Positions 21,991 through 33,371 of a stretch of DNA of 64,000 nucleotides are shown piece after piece. The first letter of the stretch is position 1, and each line of letters starts with the position of its first letter. Under the pieces are notes generated by a model. The model saw only the letters and a program-made list of their open reading frames with translations. It had not been told where the DNA came from and made no database searches. This DNA comes from Lunularia cruciata (taxonomy: Eukaryota; Streptophyta; Marchantiopsida; Lunulariales; Lunulariaceae): positions 49,256,593 through 49,320,592 of the forward strand of contig OX419759.1 of the NCBI GenBank assembly GCA_948567375.1, given 5' to 3'. The translations under genes were made by a program, and so were the position numbers.

Positions 21991-22599
21991 ACAGATCCTT
22001 CAACAACAAATGCATCCTTGATGTTGTGACCATTCATTCTTAGATCAATCTTGGATGCATATTCCTAAGCTTCCCATGGTGTTGGTTTTGCATCCACCAC
22101 CCCCATTGATTTTTCTTTTGCTTTCTTCTTCCTCTTGTTCCTTATAGAACTCAAATCACCTCTAAGCTCTTTCTCAAGGTAGGATTCAAAGTGATTAGTT
22201 GGCCGATTGCAATATTAGCCTTGTGATTATCAACATCCTCTAACACATTGTAGTTCCATTATTGCTTTGAGATCAAGAAGTATTATAATCCCACTTCTTC
22301 CTTGGAGTATTTGTTGTTGATGACGTTGATGTGCTAGTGTGAGTGCTCCTACTAGACATAAGAGTATCCTTATTAGGAGTAAATCCTTGACAAGTGTGTA
22401 CATCCTTTTCAAAACTAGCTCTCTTCTTCTCTTGGTACCAAAAACTCCAAATTAAGACATTTGGAGGTTGAGCACTCCACCTTCTCACACTTGCTCTCAA
22501 CTACATCTATGGATGCTATTTTCTTACCGTTTTGGGATTAGGAGCCACTTGGGTTTCACTACCTCTCTCTTTCTTTCTATTGGCTCCCTCATAACTCTT

Positions 22600-23520
22600 C
22601 CTTCCATGGTAAGTGGAATTTGAGCAATTATTTTGGACCTGACCTCTTCCTCCACAATCAAAATCATTTTTATCATTGAAATTTTTGGTTGGTTAGCCTC
22701 CCTTATATGGATAGCTTCTATAACTCCTAGGCACTCTCCCTACATTCTGATACACCTTTCTCTTTTCCCATAGTTGCACTACATTGATCTTGAGATATAC
22801 AAGTTGTTATGTGATGGTTTGAGGTGGATCTTTTAGTAGAGGTGCAAGAATTGGAGCAACTACCACTTTTGGTGCAACCCTTTCCACCAAAGTATCAAAA
22901 TTTCTACCATAATTGTAGCCCTGAGAGGATTCATAACCTCCTTCACCACCAAATCACTCTCATTATTTTCCAAACTCTCCTCTATACAAATTGCAATCTT
23001 GATAGCTTCAATCTTGGAAGCATGTTTCTCATATCTCACCTTGCTTATAATCTATTGTGTCAACCCTCCCAAAAAATTCTTGGTAAGCATGGCTATTATG
23101 CCAATCATAGTAATCTACACATCATCCCCATCCTTCCTCAAAATTATATGAAATTTGGATTCTAACTTCTCTATTCTTTCTACATAGACTCTCACTTTCT
23201 CTCCATTTCCTTGTTTGAGAAATATAACCTCACTCATCAATCTCTCATAACTCTAATTTAGAAGAAATTTCTCAATAAGTGCTGAAACTCTCCCATGACT
23301 ATTTTTTCTCATCTTTTCTCTATCTCTTTTTGTATTTTGAATCATAACATGTAAGTATTGTATCCTCAAAGAAATTCGGTAGTAACGAGGCCCACTTATT
23401 CTTCCTCCTCTCATTGTTTCTTATGCAAGCTCTCTTGAAGTCTCTCACAAGGCTTCCACATCGTCTCCATCCTTGCCAAAAAAACCAAAAGTTTCTCCAT
23501 CTTAGCCCCTCATTATCTTT
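22600..23520 (-). pseudogene. E2 gag-like capsid and knuckle, decayed
   Basis: Homologous to the plus-strand copy at 26,986-27,960. Pieces such as ACIRNNERRKNKWASLL and NFFEDT match FKRACIKNNESRKNEW and DFFEDLAPIWYELEYQ there, a capsid-like helical region. The second knuckle near 22,660 reads DCGGRGQVQNNC, with the first Cys and the His position altered. Several frameshifts are present. Confidence 0.5.
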
Positions 23521-23699
23521 CTCTTTTTTCTCAATGTTTTTTCTTTTCTCTCACTCTATAATTAATAGAGTATATACATGACTAACACCATTTGAGACTA
23601 ACCCATCCTAAGGAACAAAAATGATTCAAGTTGCACCAAGATTTATGTAGCAACATCAAATCCTAGAGTGCATGTTAATCAAACTCTCATGGATAGCTT

Positions 23700-24200
23700 A
23701 TTCATAAATTGAAAGATTATCTCCATCACTAATCTTGAGAACTAGCAGATGAAGGTGATAGTTTCTCTATAGCTATCCTAAGATTCTTTCCAAGATCTTT
23801 CACCAAAGTCTACAAAATTAATATTATTCTCCTACACTCATGTTCTTTTGGAAGTCCTTCCATTCCACAAACCTCATACAACTCCTTGGTCTTAGATCTA
23901 CTCTCTCTCAATCTTGGTGAAGAAGGTCCAACATGCAATCCTAAGTCAAGTAAGTTTCTCCTTTCTCTCAATCTCTTGCTCTCAAAGATAGATGGACATG
24001 AACTTGCCTTATGTCCCTTCTTTCCACATAAAAAGCACTTAAATCACTCTTCTCTCCAAGTAGTGTATATTTTAGATCCTCTCAACACTCTCTTCAAATT
24101 ATATTCTAAACTTTCTTTTCCTCAAATCAATCCCTAAAATCACCTCAAACCCTTGGAGAACCTTGCATAGCATCAATTTACCACTCTTGGTGGCATTCTA
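23700..24200 (-). pseudogene. E2 zinc-knuckle module (LHVGPSSPRL family)
   Basis: The minus strand reads KCFLCGKKGHKASSCPS, a perfect C-x2-C-x4-H-x4-C knuckle at 24,037-23,996. LLDLGLHVGPSSPRLRES, KELYEVCGMEGLPKEHEC and TLVKDLGKNLRIAIEKL follow. The same module occurs at 6.1-6.6 and 8.8-9.3 kb. It lies upstream of the capsid-like gag, whereas a knuckle normally follows the capsid, so the element has two knuckle regions. I recognise no named domain after the knuckle. Confidence 0.5.
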
Positions 24201-25070
24201 TATTCCCAAGATGAGTCTAAACACCTAAACATACTTTTGGTTGCTCTCACGCTCTTCATGCATGAGATCTCAACTCTCCAAAATTGACACCCCCTCTCAA
24301 TGTCACCAAATTCTTTTAACTTGTATGTCACATTGCTTTGAATTTATGCACACCTAACAACACCATACAAGACCCCAGGGTGTTATTCCTTGCAAAATAA
24401 CAGATCTTTTCATCAAGCAATTTGGCCTAGGCATCTTTCTATTCAACATATATATTTCAGATTTGGTCTAAAAACCACACCCTTCACTTTAAAAACTCAT
24501 AAATTCTTGTGCAAGAAAGATCTCTCTTTTATTCTTGGGCCAAATGGTAGAATATTATGCACTAAATTATTTGAAAATTTTCAAAACAATCCAATGAAAA
24601 GTGAAGAAATGGCAATTTGTATACAAAATTCTAGAGAGCATGCAATTTGCGGATGCAGTTACCCTATCACCTTCCAAAAATTCTAGCACAATGCATGTAG
24701 CCCTTACAATAATTTGAATTATCCTTCTTAATACATAATTCAAGCTATCTTCTATGAAATTTTCAAGTCCAAATCTGAAACTTGAGGTTTTACCCAAAAT
24801 TACCATAATCTCCAAAATTTGCAATCCACCTCACACAATCTTTCCAAATCCTTTCAAGTGTATAGTATGCCTAATATCACCTCAAAAACATCATAATGAA
24901 CTATAGGGTATACAAATGGATCCAATTTCTCTAACATAAGTTCAACTCTCTCTTCCCTTAATGTTCTCTCCAAGTGCGCTCTCATGGCCTCTTTTTGTCT
25001 AATATAGAACTGAATTGTATGTGCAACATTACCTTGCCTTCTAGAGAGATCTCAACAACAAAACCAAACA

Positions 25071-25747
25071 TGTTATCCGGTTGTTTCTCATCTAGGATGA
25101 AACTTTAATGACTATTATGGTAACACATCATGGACTAAGAGGGCAAGAAACCCCAACTCCATCATACTGCTACAAGACTTAAACCATTGCTCACTAAAGA
25201 ACTCAATGAGAGAGAAATAGTTGAAAATGAAATGATGATGAGTACTTCCTCACCCCTACTTTATATACTTGTGAAATAATTATGAACCAGAGGTATTAGT
25301 TATTGGAGTAACTCAATTTACTAGGCTAAAAGTCAAATAAAATCAAAAGTCTAAAGGAACATCCATACTCATGGGAATATTCCCCTAAGCATATGGTCTT
25401 ATCTTGACCCAACCACTAAGTCAAGGATTCTTTTACATGGGCTATTCTTGGACTATAAAAGAATCCAAAACCAAAAGGACTTGTGGGTCCAAGAATTCTC
25501 AATTTTTTCCTCAAAGTCAAACACCTAGGAATGATACCAAGTCAATATACTAAAATTCAAAATAGTGATGTTCATCTTTTCCACTTCATCTAAAGTAAAG
25601 TCTACTTTATCTTAGCTAGGACTAACTTTAGCTAATTATGACTAATGTAGACCTATCCTTTATCTCTATATAAATAATATCTCTCAAGTATTTATGATAC
25701 CAAACTAAATATCACAATAGTACATACATGCACAATTGGGTATTACA
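25071..25747 (-). repeat. E2 LTR (B type, 677 bp)
   Basis: Aligns end to end with the inverted B LTRs at 37,026-37,714 and 52,264-52,955. The left end TGTTATCCGG corresponds to TGTGAGCCGG and the right end is GGTATTACA. It is internal to the E leader on its left side, as a 5' LTR on the minus strand should be. Confidence 0.8.
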
Positions 25748-26198
25748 GACCTAAGCTTGTTACTTATAAATGTAGGCTTGCGGTGTATGTTATGCGGCTC
25801 TTTTGGTGGAGTTGCTACTATATTAGTGTGTGATAGCTATTTGATAGGATGGCATATAGTATGTTTGACTCCCCCTCTTAGGGTGGTTCTTCAAGGATAG
25901 TGGTTATGTCTTAGTACTTGACTTATAGCTAGTTCACTCTTTATGTGGTATAGATTGCATACAAGTGACTAATGATGAGGCTCAATAACACCCAACTTCT
26001 TGATCTTTGCCCACCATAGGGTATACCACATACTTGGAGTAGATGGCTATCTAGAGTTAGAGGGATCTAACCACCAACTAGGAGGGTGATTGTGACACTT
26101 TAGAGTTCATGTATGACTTATGTGTGAGTTGTGCTATTATAGTGTATGATGTTGACAACAATGTATGTTGAGTAGCAATGTATATACACATGATAGTT
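25748..26198. other. Unassigned repeat-like spacer
   Basis: No coding potential. 26,094-26,198 is the reverse complement of 12,050-12,157, the sequence left of the F LTR. The rest matches nothing else I recognise in the window. Confidence 0.35.
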
Positions 26199-26455
26199 GT
26201 CAAGGTTAGTTTGCTCAGATGCTAGAGTGGTAGCGTAGGTAGTCATGGGTATTTTGGTAATTACTCATGGATTACTTGTTGGTGGCCCAATTTCATGTTT
26301 GGGCTACTTATCACATAGGGTTCCTACCATGTGATTGGATCACCCTAACATGAAATTGGACTGCCAACAAGTATTCTACGAGTAACGACCAAAATACCTA
26401 TGACTACCAATACTACCACTCTAGGATCCAAGCAAACTAGCCTTGATGCTACAAA
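26199..26455. repeat. F-LTR palindrome (about 110-bp arms)
   Basis: The left arm (about 26,204-26,309, plus: CAAGGTTAGTTTGCTC, AGAGTGGTAGCG, GGGCTACTTATCACAT) is matched in reverse complement by about 26,341-26,446 (CCTAACATGAAATTGGACTG, AATACTACCACTCTAGGATC, GCAAACTAGCCTTG). The loop is about 30 bp. Both arms correspond to the first 150 bp of the F LTR (12,180-12,310 and 51,150-51,290). Confidence 0.75.
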
Positions 26456-26985
26456 TGTCATGATATATGATACATTACATGTGAGATCAACCTCAAATGT
26501 TAAAAATCAAGGTCACATGTGTACTTGCTCAGAAAATCAAAGGACTCATTCTAGGAAAGCTGAGACTTATTATAGAATGGGAATTTTGAAATAAAGGGTA
26601 AATTAGATATTTATATTGCATGTTATGTAGCTTGGCCCATTAACCCAGACGGGTTCACATTTGAAGTGGCTCAAATGGAGCTCAATGGCTGCCTGACATA
26701 TAGGCTCTGGCTGAGAGGTCTGGACGTCAAACAAACCTTATGCATATGAGCTCCATCAAAACTTTGGCTACCAGACCTTGTCTTTTAGTGGGCTATCAAA
26801 GCCCAATATAGTGATGTGAGTCATGTAAGAGAAAATATTTCAATTGATAGATGAATTATCCACAAGAGTTACCTTAATTTCCACCTTTGGATTTGGTCAA
26901 GGAATAAAAATCCTAGAGCAATTTTAACTTTTTGTACTACCTAGGGTGGATTCAATCATTCACTAAGATAGGAATCTTTTGATTT
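26456..26985. other. Spacer, no gene recognised
   Basis: Short frames only. Contains GACGGGTTCACATTTGAAG and similar unplaced sequence. It is followed by the E gag start. Confidence 0.35.
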
Positions 26986-27975
26986 TCTTTGGCAAGGATG
27001 GAAAAAGATGTAAAAGTCTTTGTGAGAGACTTCAAGAGAGCTTGCATAAAAAACAATGAGAGTAGAAAGAATGAATGAACCTCATTAACATTGGATTTCT
27101 TTGAGGATCTTGCTCCTATATGGTATGAATTAGAATACCAAAAGAAAGAGAAGAGAAGAGAGATGATCATCATACCAAAAGAAAGATAATCAAGAGGAGT
27201 CTTGAGAGAGTTTGACTACAACATTTATTGAGAATTTTCTTGCAAATGAAAGTTATGAGAGATTGATGAGTGAATTTATCTTCCTCAAGCAAGAAGACAG
27301 AGAACATGAGAGCATATGCAAAAAGAGTGGAGAAGTTAGAGTCTTGATTCAATATTGTGTTGAGGAAGAATTAGGATGATGTGCAAACTACTATGATTAG
27401 GATAGTAGCCTTGCTCATCAATAAAATTTGTGAGAAGGTAAAACCCATAGATTCAAAAAAATTGATATATGAGAAGCTTTCTTCTAAGGTAAAAAATATC
27501 AAGATTGTAGTTCATATGGAGGAGAGTTTGGGCAGAGATGAGGTTGATTTGGTGGTGAAGGAGGTTGTAAATCCTCCAAAAGTCTACAAGTACGGTAAAG
27601 CTTTGATCTTTTGGTGATAAGGGTTACACCAAAAGTAATAGTTGCTTTGGTTCTTGCACCACCACCAAAAGATACACTTCAAACTATCAAAAAGCAACTT
27701 GTAGATCTTAAGATCAATGTGATATAACCATGGGAGAAGAGGAAGTTGTATCAGAATGTTGAGAGAGGTTTTAGGGGTTATAGAAACTATCCATATAGAG
27801 AAGGTCAATCAACTAGTAATTTTAGTGATACAAATTGTTTTGGTTATGGAAGTAGAGGTCATATCCAAATGCAATACCCAAAATCTACTTACCATGGAGG
27901 AATTGTTTATGAGGGGGTAAATATATAGAAGAGAGAAATGATGATGCACAAGTACCTTTTGTGCAAATAGAGTAA
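26986..27975 (+). pseudogene. E3 gag-like gene fragment
   Basis: Capsid-like region with VFVRDFKRACIKNNESRK, DFFEDLAPIWYELEYQKK and LINKICEKVKPIDSKKLIYE. It ends in a damaged nucleocapsid, NCFGYGSRGHIQMQYPKS (27,836-27,877), where the second and last Cys are Tyr. At least three frameshifts or stops occur (the frames at 27,381-27,617 and 27,746-27,928 are the longest pieces). The fragment stops where the LTR of element D begins at 27,976, so D was probably inserted into it. Confidence 0.6.
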
Positions 27976-29136
27976 TGTAACAATATGGAGTTTAGTGATG
28001 AAGTTAGTTGGGCTTACAAAGTAGCACATAAGACAAATTAGCCTAGAATATTTTGGAAGTATCTAGGAAGCTTCTTGGGAAGCTTCTCGGCTAGCTTAGC
28101 TTACACCTCAAGTAAGTAGCTTCTAGAAGCTTTCAACTAGCTTAGCTTGCACGCCAAGTAGGTGTAATACTCCCAGGAAAAGAGAAGAGAGAAAACACAG
28201 ATTGCACACTCAAACATTTGATGCCCCAAGGGAGCACCTTCTCTTTATTATATAGACAAAGAGGATCTCCTCCAAGGAAGCTCCACCATGGGATTAAGGA
28301 CACAGATAGGTGACATGTCAGCAAGCTCCACCCTTGGATTACTTACTTGGGTGGGTGACCTGTCTGGTCTAGGTCCTATCTGGTTGGTCAAACGAGCTTT
28401 GACCGGAGGGAATCTTTTAGGGAATCTTCCTGTAGGAATCTCAAAATCACATGAGTAAGGTACCGTTGGAAAGCTCTCGATGAGACAAACCAGGGGGGGG
28501 AGGGAAGGCCAGCCTTTCCTCTATTGGGGGGGGGGGTAATCTGCACAATTTCAAGGCCTAATTCATCCGTTTAGGCCTTTGAAATTGCCTTCAAAGTTTT
28601 CAAGCATATTTTGGTTCCTACTCTATTAGTAAAAGTCCCCTTTTGGTGATACCTCTTTCTGATCTGTTTAGTCCATCATGTGTAACATCCTTCCAGATGT
28701 TACCAAACCAATTCTCACCTTTAAATCATATGTCTAGCTATTGGTTCTAAGGTTCTCAAGTCTATTTCGGTTTCTGCACTATTAGTAGAAGTACTCTTTT
28801 GGTGATACCTCTATTTGATCTATTTTGACCATCATGTATAACATCATTCTAGATGTTACCAAACTGAATTTCACATCTAGATCATATGGCTAACCCTTGG
28901 TATTACAGTAGATGGCTTCTAGAAGGAAGCTTCTTGAGAAGCTTCCTAGTTAACTTGGCTTGCACTCTAAGAAAGCAACTTGAGGAAGCTTCTTGAGAAG
29001 ATTCTCAAGGGCCTTGTATGCTACCTATAAATACCAAAGCCAAAGCTCATGCTAGGATTCAGAGTTTTCCCACATTCAAGTGTCCCAATATGAGTTTCCA
29101 TTTTCCTATTTCTCTCCTCGGTCTTGATCTTTTACA
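27976..29136 (+). repeat. D 5' LTR, split by a solo A LTR
   Basis: Runs from TGTAACAATATGG at 27,976 to TCTTTTACA at 29,136. After removing the 745-bp insert and one target duplication it is about 410 bp. It contains repeated GAAGCTTCTTG/GAGAAGCTTC motifs and a TATAAATA box at 29,026-29,033. No 3' LTR copy is in the window to confirm the ends. Confidence 0.65.
28163..28907 (-). repeat. Solo A-family LTR inside the D LTR
   Basis: A 745-bp inverted A LTR from TGTAATACTCC to GGTATTACA, without any internal sequence. It is flanked by GTAGG (28,158-28,162) and GTAGA (28,908-28,912), a target duplication with one transition. Solo LTRs form by recombination between the two LTRs of one element. Confidence 0.88.
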
Positions 29137-29137
29137 T

Positions 29138-29149
29138 TGGTATTAGAGC
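29138..29149 (+). other. D primer-binding site (tRNA-iMet type)
   Basis: TGGTATTAGAGC, one base from the initiator tRNA-Met complement, 1 bp after the LTR end. Confidence 0.75.
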
Positions 29150-29158
29150 AAGAATGGG

Positions 29159-29395
29159 ATGGATGGAATTTATAGACCACCAAATCCACTTCCGCCAAAC
29201 CATTGGGATTTTCATATCCAGATATTACCCAAGCACCGCTTCACACAATTCATCACTTCACCCTTTGGGTAAGATTTTCTACATATGATCACCGCATTTG
29301 AGGAACCCTTAATACTTCCGGTTGTGTTATGGAGAAAGGTGGACGTGTTGTATCTATGTGTTAATCGATTAGATAAATTGGGAGTAGTAGGATAG
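29159..29395 (+). pseudogene. D leader ORF (78 codons), related to the A leader ORFs
   Basis: ATG at 29,159 (MDGIYRPPNPLPPNHWDFH) and a stop at 29,393-29,395, with one internal TAA at 29,270-29,272. Its core, HRFTQFITSPFG then FLHMITAFEEPLILPVVL, parallels FRDFVVRNFGEEYYQRVIAS of A leader ORF 2 and sits at the same place between primer-binding site and gag. Its presence in a second, diverged family argues that this small protein is an old component of the lineage. Function unknown. Confidence 0.45.
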
Positions 29396-30330
29396 AGTAG
29401 TAGCTATGGTGGCAATACCGGACGTTATCTTGGCAATGCAACAATAATTGAGCACCTTACTTGATTGTTGGATGAATGAGACCAACAATAACGAGAACAT
29501 ATAGAGAGAGTGCAAATCCGAGATGGAAAAGATTGTATTCAATTTCCAAAACCCAAGGTGTTTGGAGGCAAGAATCTTCCGGGCACAGTGGAGAATTTTG
29601 TGTTTGATTGCAAACGTTACTTCAAAGCCATCAATCTTCAAGATGAACAAAAATAGATTCTCTTGGCTTCTAGCCAATTGGATGGTGTGGCAAAACTTTG
29701 GTGGCAATTCCGAGTGGAGCAAGCTGAACGACAGATTTTTGCACCAATCTTGACATAGACAAAATTCAAGGATGCAATACTTGGTCAATTTCAAACTATA
29801 AATGCCATCCGAGCCGCACGAGATAAATTGGCAGAGTTGAAGCAGATTGGCTAAACAAGAGGCTACATCACACAATTTTAGAACATCATCATGCAAATTC
29901 TAGATATACAAGAAGGAGAAGTTTTGGATCAATTTGTGTAGGGATTGAAGTCACAAACCAAATTGGAGGTGACCATGTAAGAACCACAAAATGTAGAAGA
30001 AGCCATGCAATTGGCTGAGCGCTTTGATTCCTTGGTTGCGACAACTTGGTCTCGACATTGACTTAAACCAAACTTACCAATACAATACACATGGGTGGAA
30101 GAACCAGCACCAACGGAGATTGATGCTATCCAACAGAGGCCACTTGGTGCAGCAGATAGAGAAAGATAGTGAAAAAATGGAGGTTGTTTTTATTGTCACC
30201 AAGTTGGACATTGCATTGTTGAATGTCCACTTAGGAATGGGCGACCTCAACAAGTTGCCCAGATGGAGTTTGTGGAATTGAATGATCAAGGAAACAAAGA
30301 ATCCCAGTAGGAGATTTTGAGCCGCCTATT
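29396..30330 (+). pseudogene. D gag, broken
   Basis: The capsid domain is readable in pieces: PKVFGGKNLPGTVENFVFDC, LLASSQLDGVAKLWWQFRVE and QNVEEAMQLAERFDSLVATT. The knuckle CFYCHQVGHCIVEC (30,185-30,226) fits C-x2-C-x4-H-x4-C. Several in-frame stops, many of them TAG or TGA in place of Gln, Arg or Trp, prevent translation. Confidence 0.75.
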
Positions 30331-30336
30331 GGGAGC

Positions 30337-30729
30337 TTGATTAGTTCCAATGGGATTGAAGGCTTGACCTATGCAAGTTTGCTTCACTTGCAAGGTATAA
30401 TATCTAATCCGGGTTGTAGGATTTTGGTTGATTTTGGAAGTTCAAAGAATTGTATGTCTATGCAAGTAGCAAAGGAAGTGGGTATTCCTATCAAGCCAGT
30501 GATTGAAAGTAGTTTGATGATGGTAGATGGTAGAAAGGGTTTTGCACTCCGCACCTTGCATCTTGTTACCTTCAAGATTGGGAAGGAGTATTTGGAGTGT
30601 ATGAGGTTTGTAGTGGCACCTCTACACTGTGATATCATTCTGGGTCTACCTTGGCTTGAATGTCATAAGGTTCAATTTGATTGGACCCGATGCCAAATTC
30701 AAGTACAACACCAAGGTAGGAATGTCTGA
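30337..30729 (+). pseudogene. D aspartic protease
   Basis: An open stretch contains the active-site segment RILVDFGSSKNCMS (Phe where Ser or Thr is usual after the catalytic Asp, so probably impaired) and the C-terminal hallmark DIILGLPWLECHKVQFDW. A TGA at 30,727-30,729 separates it from the linker and RT. Confidence 0.7.
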
Positions 30730-30774
30730 TTAGGTTGTCTGGCATCTTTGAGTAAGACACCTAAGAATAGTCAG

Positions 30775-30954
30775 TCCCAAGATGGGAAGTTTGTCAAGAA
30801 GGTAGCCATAGAGCAAACCTTGAAGGGAGTGGAGTCCCAAGATGGGAAGTTTGCCAAGAAGGCAACCATGGAGCAAGTTTGGAAGAGAGATGAGTCCCTG
30901 GAAAGGAAGTTGGTTAGTAAAGCAGCCATAGAGCAAGCTCTAGAGGAAGATAAG
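30775..30954 (+). repeat. 60-bp in-frame triplication in D protease-RT linker
   Basis: Three 20-residue units, SQDGKFVKKVAIEQTLKGVE, SQDGKFAKKATMEQVWKRDE and SLERKLVSKAAIEQALEEDK, sit at 30,775-30,834, 30,835-30,894 and 30,895-30,954. They are charged and probably helical. The linker in A has no such repeat. Confidence 0.85.
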
Positions 30955-31058
30955 TCTATATTCATGGTGTGGATCAAGCCGATTGCAGAAGAAAATCGGA
31001 GGAGGGCCAAGAGCCTCATCAAGCAATGGTTGATCGGATAGTTTAGGAGTCTACAGAC

Positions 31059-33022
31059 GTGTTTTTGGATGATTTGCCGAAGGGATTACCCTCCGATCGA
31101 GGTATGCCCTTCAAGATCAAGTTATTGCCAGGGAGTACTCGAGTGAGTAGACTGATCTATTGGCTCTCATCAAAGGAGTTAGAGGAGTTGCAAACAACAC
31201 TTATAGAGTTGTTGGAGAAGGACTTCATACAACATAGTACCTCTCCTTGGGAAGCACTGGTACTATTTGTTCCAAAGAAGGATGGAGGACTTCATTTTTG
31301 TATTGATTACCGTAGGCTCAATAAGCAAACTGTGAAGAATGCATATCCCTTGCCTTGGATTGATGACTTGCTTGATCAACTAAGTGGAGCACGCTACTTT
31401 TCCAAGTTGGATCTTTGCCGTGGCTATTGGCAAATTCCTATTGATAGAGAGGATGTGCAAAAGACTACCTTTCATACAAGTTATGGGCATTTTGAGTGGA
31501 GAGTTCTACCTTTCGGACTCACTAATGCTCAAGCAGTCTTCATGGATCAGATGCATTGGGTGTTGGATGGACTATTGGATCGGTCCGTGGTGGTGTTATT
31601 GGATGATATCTTAATTTATAGTAAGACAGAGGTAGAACACGTGAACCATGTGCAAGAAGTCCTAAGACGACTACGCCAATGGAAATTTTATTGCAAGAAG
31701 TCAAAGTGTACCTTTTGGCAGAAGGAGGTTACCTTCTTGGGTCATAAGATCTCATTAGAGGGGATCAAGATGGAAGAAGAGAAAATCAAGGCCATTACTG
31801 ATTGGCCTACCCCGAAGGATGCTACAAAAGTATAGGCATTCAATGGATTGGCTAGTTTTTACCGATGGTTCATTATGCTCATGTGGCTGCACCATTGACT
31901 GACCTCTTGGGAAAGAACTTGAGCTTCTAGTGGACCACCAAGCATGAAGAAGCATTCTAGAAGTTAAAGCATATGGTATCTTCAAGACCCATTCTTCAAC
32001 CATATGATCCTCAACTACCCTATGTGGTTGATTTTGATGCTTCTAACTTTGCAATTGGAGCCGTGCTGCAACAAGAATTCCCAGATGGACTCCATCCCAT
32101 TGCCTTTGTGTCTTGCCAACTCAATACGGCTGAGAAAAACTACTATGCTTGAGATCAAGAACAACTTGCAATGGTATACACCACCAAGGTATGGAGGCAT
32201 TACCTCTTGGAGAAACAAGTGATCATGCAAATTGATCACAAACCATTGTTGCAGACCTTACACTTGGAACACATGAAGAGTCTACATCATCGATGGGAGG
32301 AACAGCTCCAATTGTATGACATCAAACTTGAGTACAAACCAGGTCGGCTCCATGTCATCCCTGATGCTTTATCACAACAACCTGATTTGAAGTCTCTTCC
32401 TCTCATCACAGAGGCAATTTCAATGGCGTCAATTGACTCTAAGGTCCAAAACGAGTTTCAGTCAGCTCTACACCAAGATCCCTTCTTCCAAATGGTACAT
32501 GGTTACCTTACGGCATGCGATAAGGAGTACAACACCTACTCTATCAAGGAGTGCCTTTTATTCCATGAAGACCGGATCTATGTTCCAGCTAAAGGTGATC
32601 TTTGACTTGCTTGCCTCCAAGAAGCCCATGATTTACCCATTGCTGGTCACATGGGTGTGGACAAGACCTTGGGTACCCTCCAACGTCAATGGTGGTGGCC
32701 CAACATGACACAAGATGTTTGAGAATTTGTCCGATCATGTGAGCTGCCAACGTAACAAGGCCAACAACCAAAGCCGAGTGGACTCCTTCAACCACTCACC
32801 GTTCCATCCGCTTGCTGGGAGCATGTGAGCTTGGATCTCATCACATCCTTGCCAAAGACAAAACAAGGACACACCGCAATTGTGGTGTTTGTGGATAAGC
32901 TTAGTAAGCAAATCCACTTGGCACCAACCTGTGATATCATGGATGCTCCAACCTTAGCACAAATCTACTTCAACAATTTCTTCAAGCATCATGGGATACC
33001 ACGTGTACTCATCTCCAAACGT
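31059..33022 (+). pseudogene. D RT, RNase H and partial integrase
   Basis: RT is open at 31,059-31,835 with VPKKDGGLHFCIDYRRLNK, LPFGLTNAQAVFMDQM and the catalytic LLDDILIYS. RNase H follows with frame changes (DFDASNFAIGAVLQQ, MQIDHKPLLQTLHLE). Integrase has a damaged His/Cys finger (GHMGVDKTLGTLQRQWWWPN) and the first catalytic Asp in VSLDLITSLPK. It ends at GIPRVLIS, just before the second Asp, where the reading frame runs into unrelated sequence at 33,023. Confidence 0.85.
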
Positions 33023-33371
33023 TGTCATCGGGAAAATAGTCTACACGTAGTATTGGTGCCATTTGATATGAGTTTTTCATGTTAGTGAACTCAAGGGTTT
33101 ATGTTATGGTGAAATTGGTAGTTGTTTTGTGTTCATGTAAGCTCAAGGATTTTCTCTTGTGTTAAGGGAGTGAGGAAATTGAGTGGTGGATTTTCTTTAA
33201 TGTTACATAAGCTCAGGGTTTATTTGTATGTCACTTAAGCGTTGGAGTTTGTTTATGTTATTGGGGTCTCCAGAGTATTTTATAGCTGCAGTATTGAAGG
33301 GGTTTTGGGGTGACAAGGAAGGATTGAGAAGAGAAGGAAAGAACTGAAGAAAAGGGTTTTTTTGGGAGATG

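Larger units (their letters stand above)
21660..25747 (-). mobile_element. E2: inverted E element, 5' part
   Basis: Read on the minus strand from 25,747: B-type LTR (25,747-25,071), leader, zinc-knuckle module (24,200-23,700), capsid-like gag (23,520-22,900), second knuckle (about 22,660), a Ser/Thr-rich tail (STHTSTSTSSTTNTPRK) and a protease remnant (SYDLLLGRPWL, 21,801-21,772). It breaks off before RT. This copy shows that E-type gag and protease belong together and are bordered by the B-type LTR. Numerous stops and shifts are present. Confidence 0.6.
27976..33022 (+). mobile_element. D: Ty3/gypsy element, 3' truncated
   Basis: Layout: 5' LTR (interrupted by a solo A LTR), primer-binding site, single leader ORF, gag, protease, linker repeat, RT, RNase H and integrase up to VLIS of the second catalytic segment, where it is cut by the block starting TGTCATCGGG at 33,023. 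The missing end (rest of integrase, chromodomain, 3' LTR) is not contiguous. A chromodomain scrap at 36,880-37,020 on the same strand may be part of it. Sequence similarity to A is moderate, so D is a separate chromovirus-like family. Confidence 0.8.
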
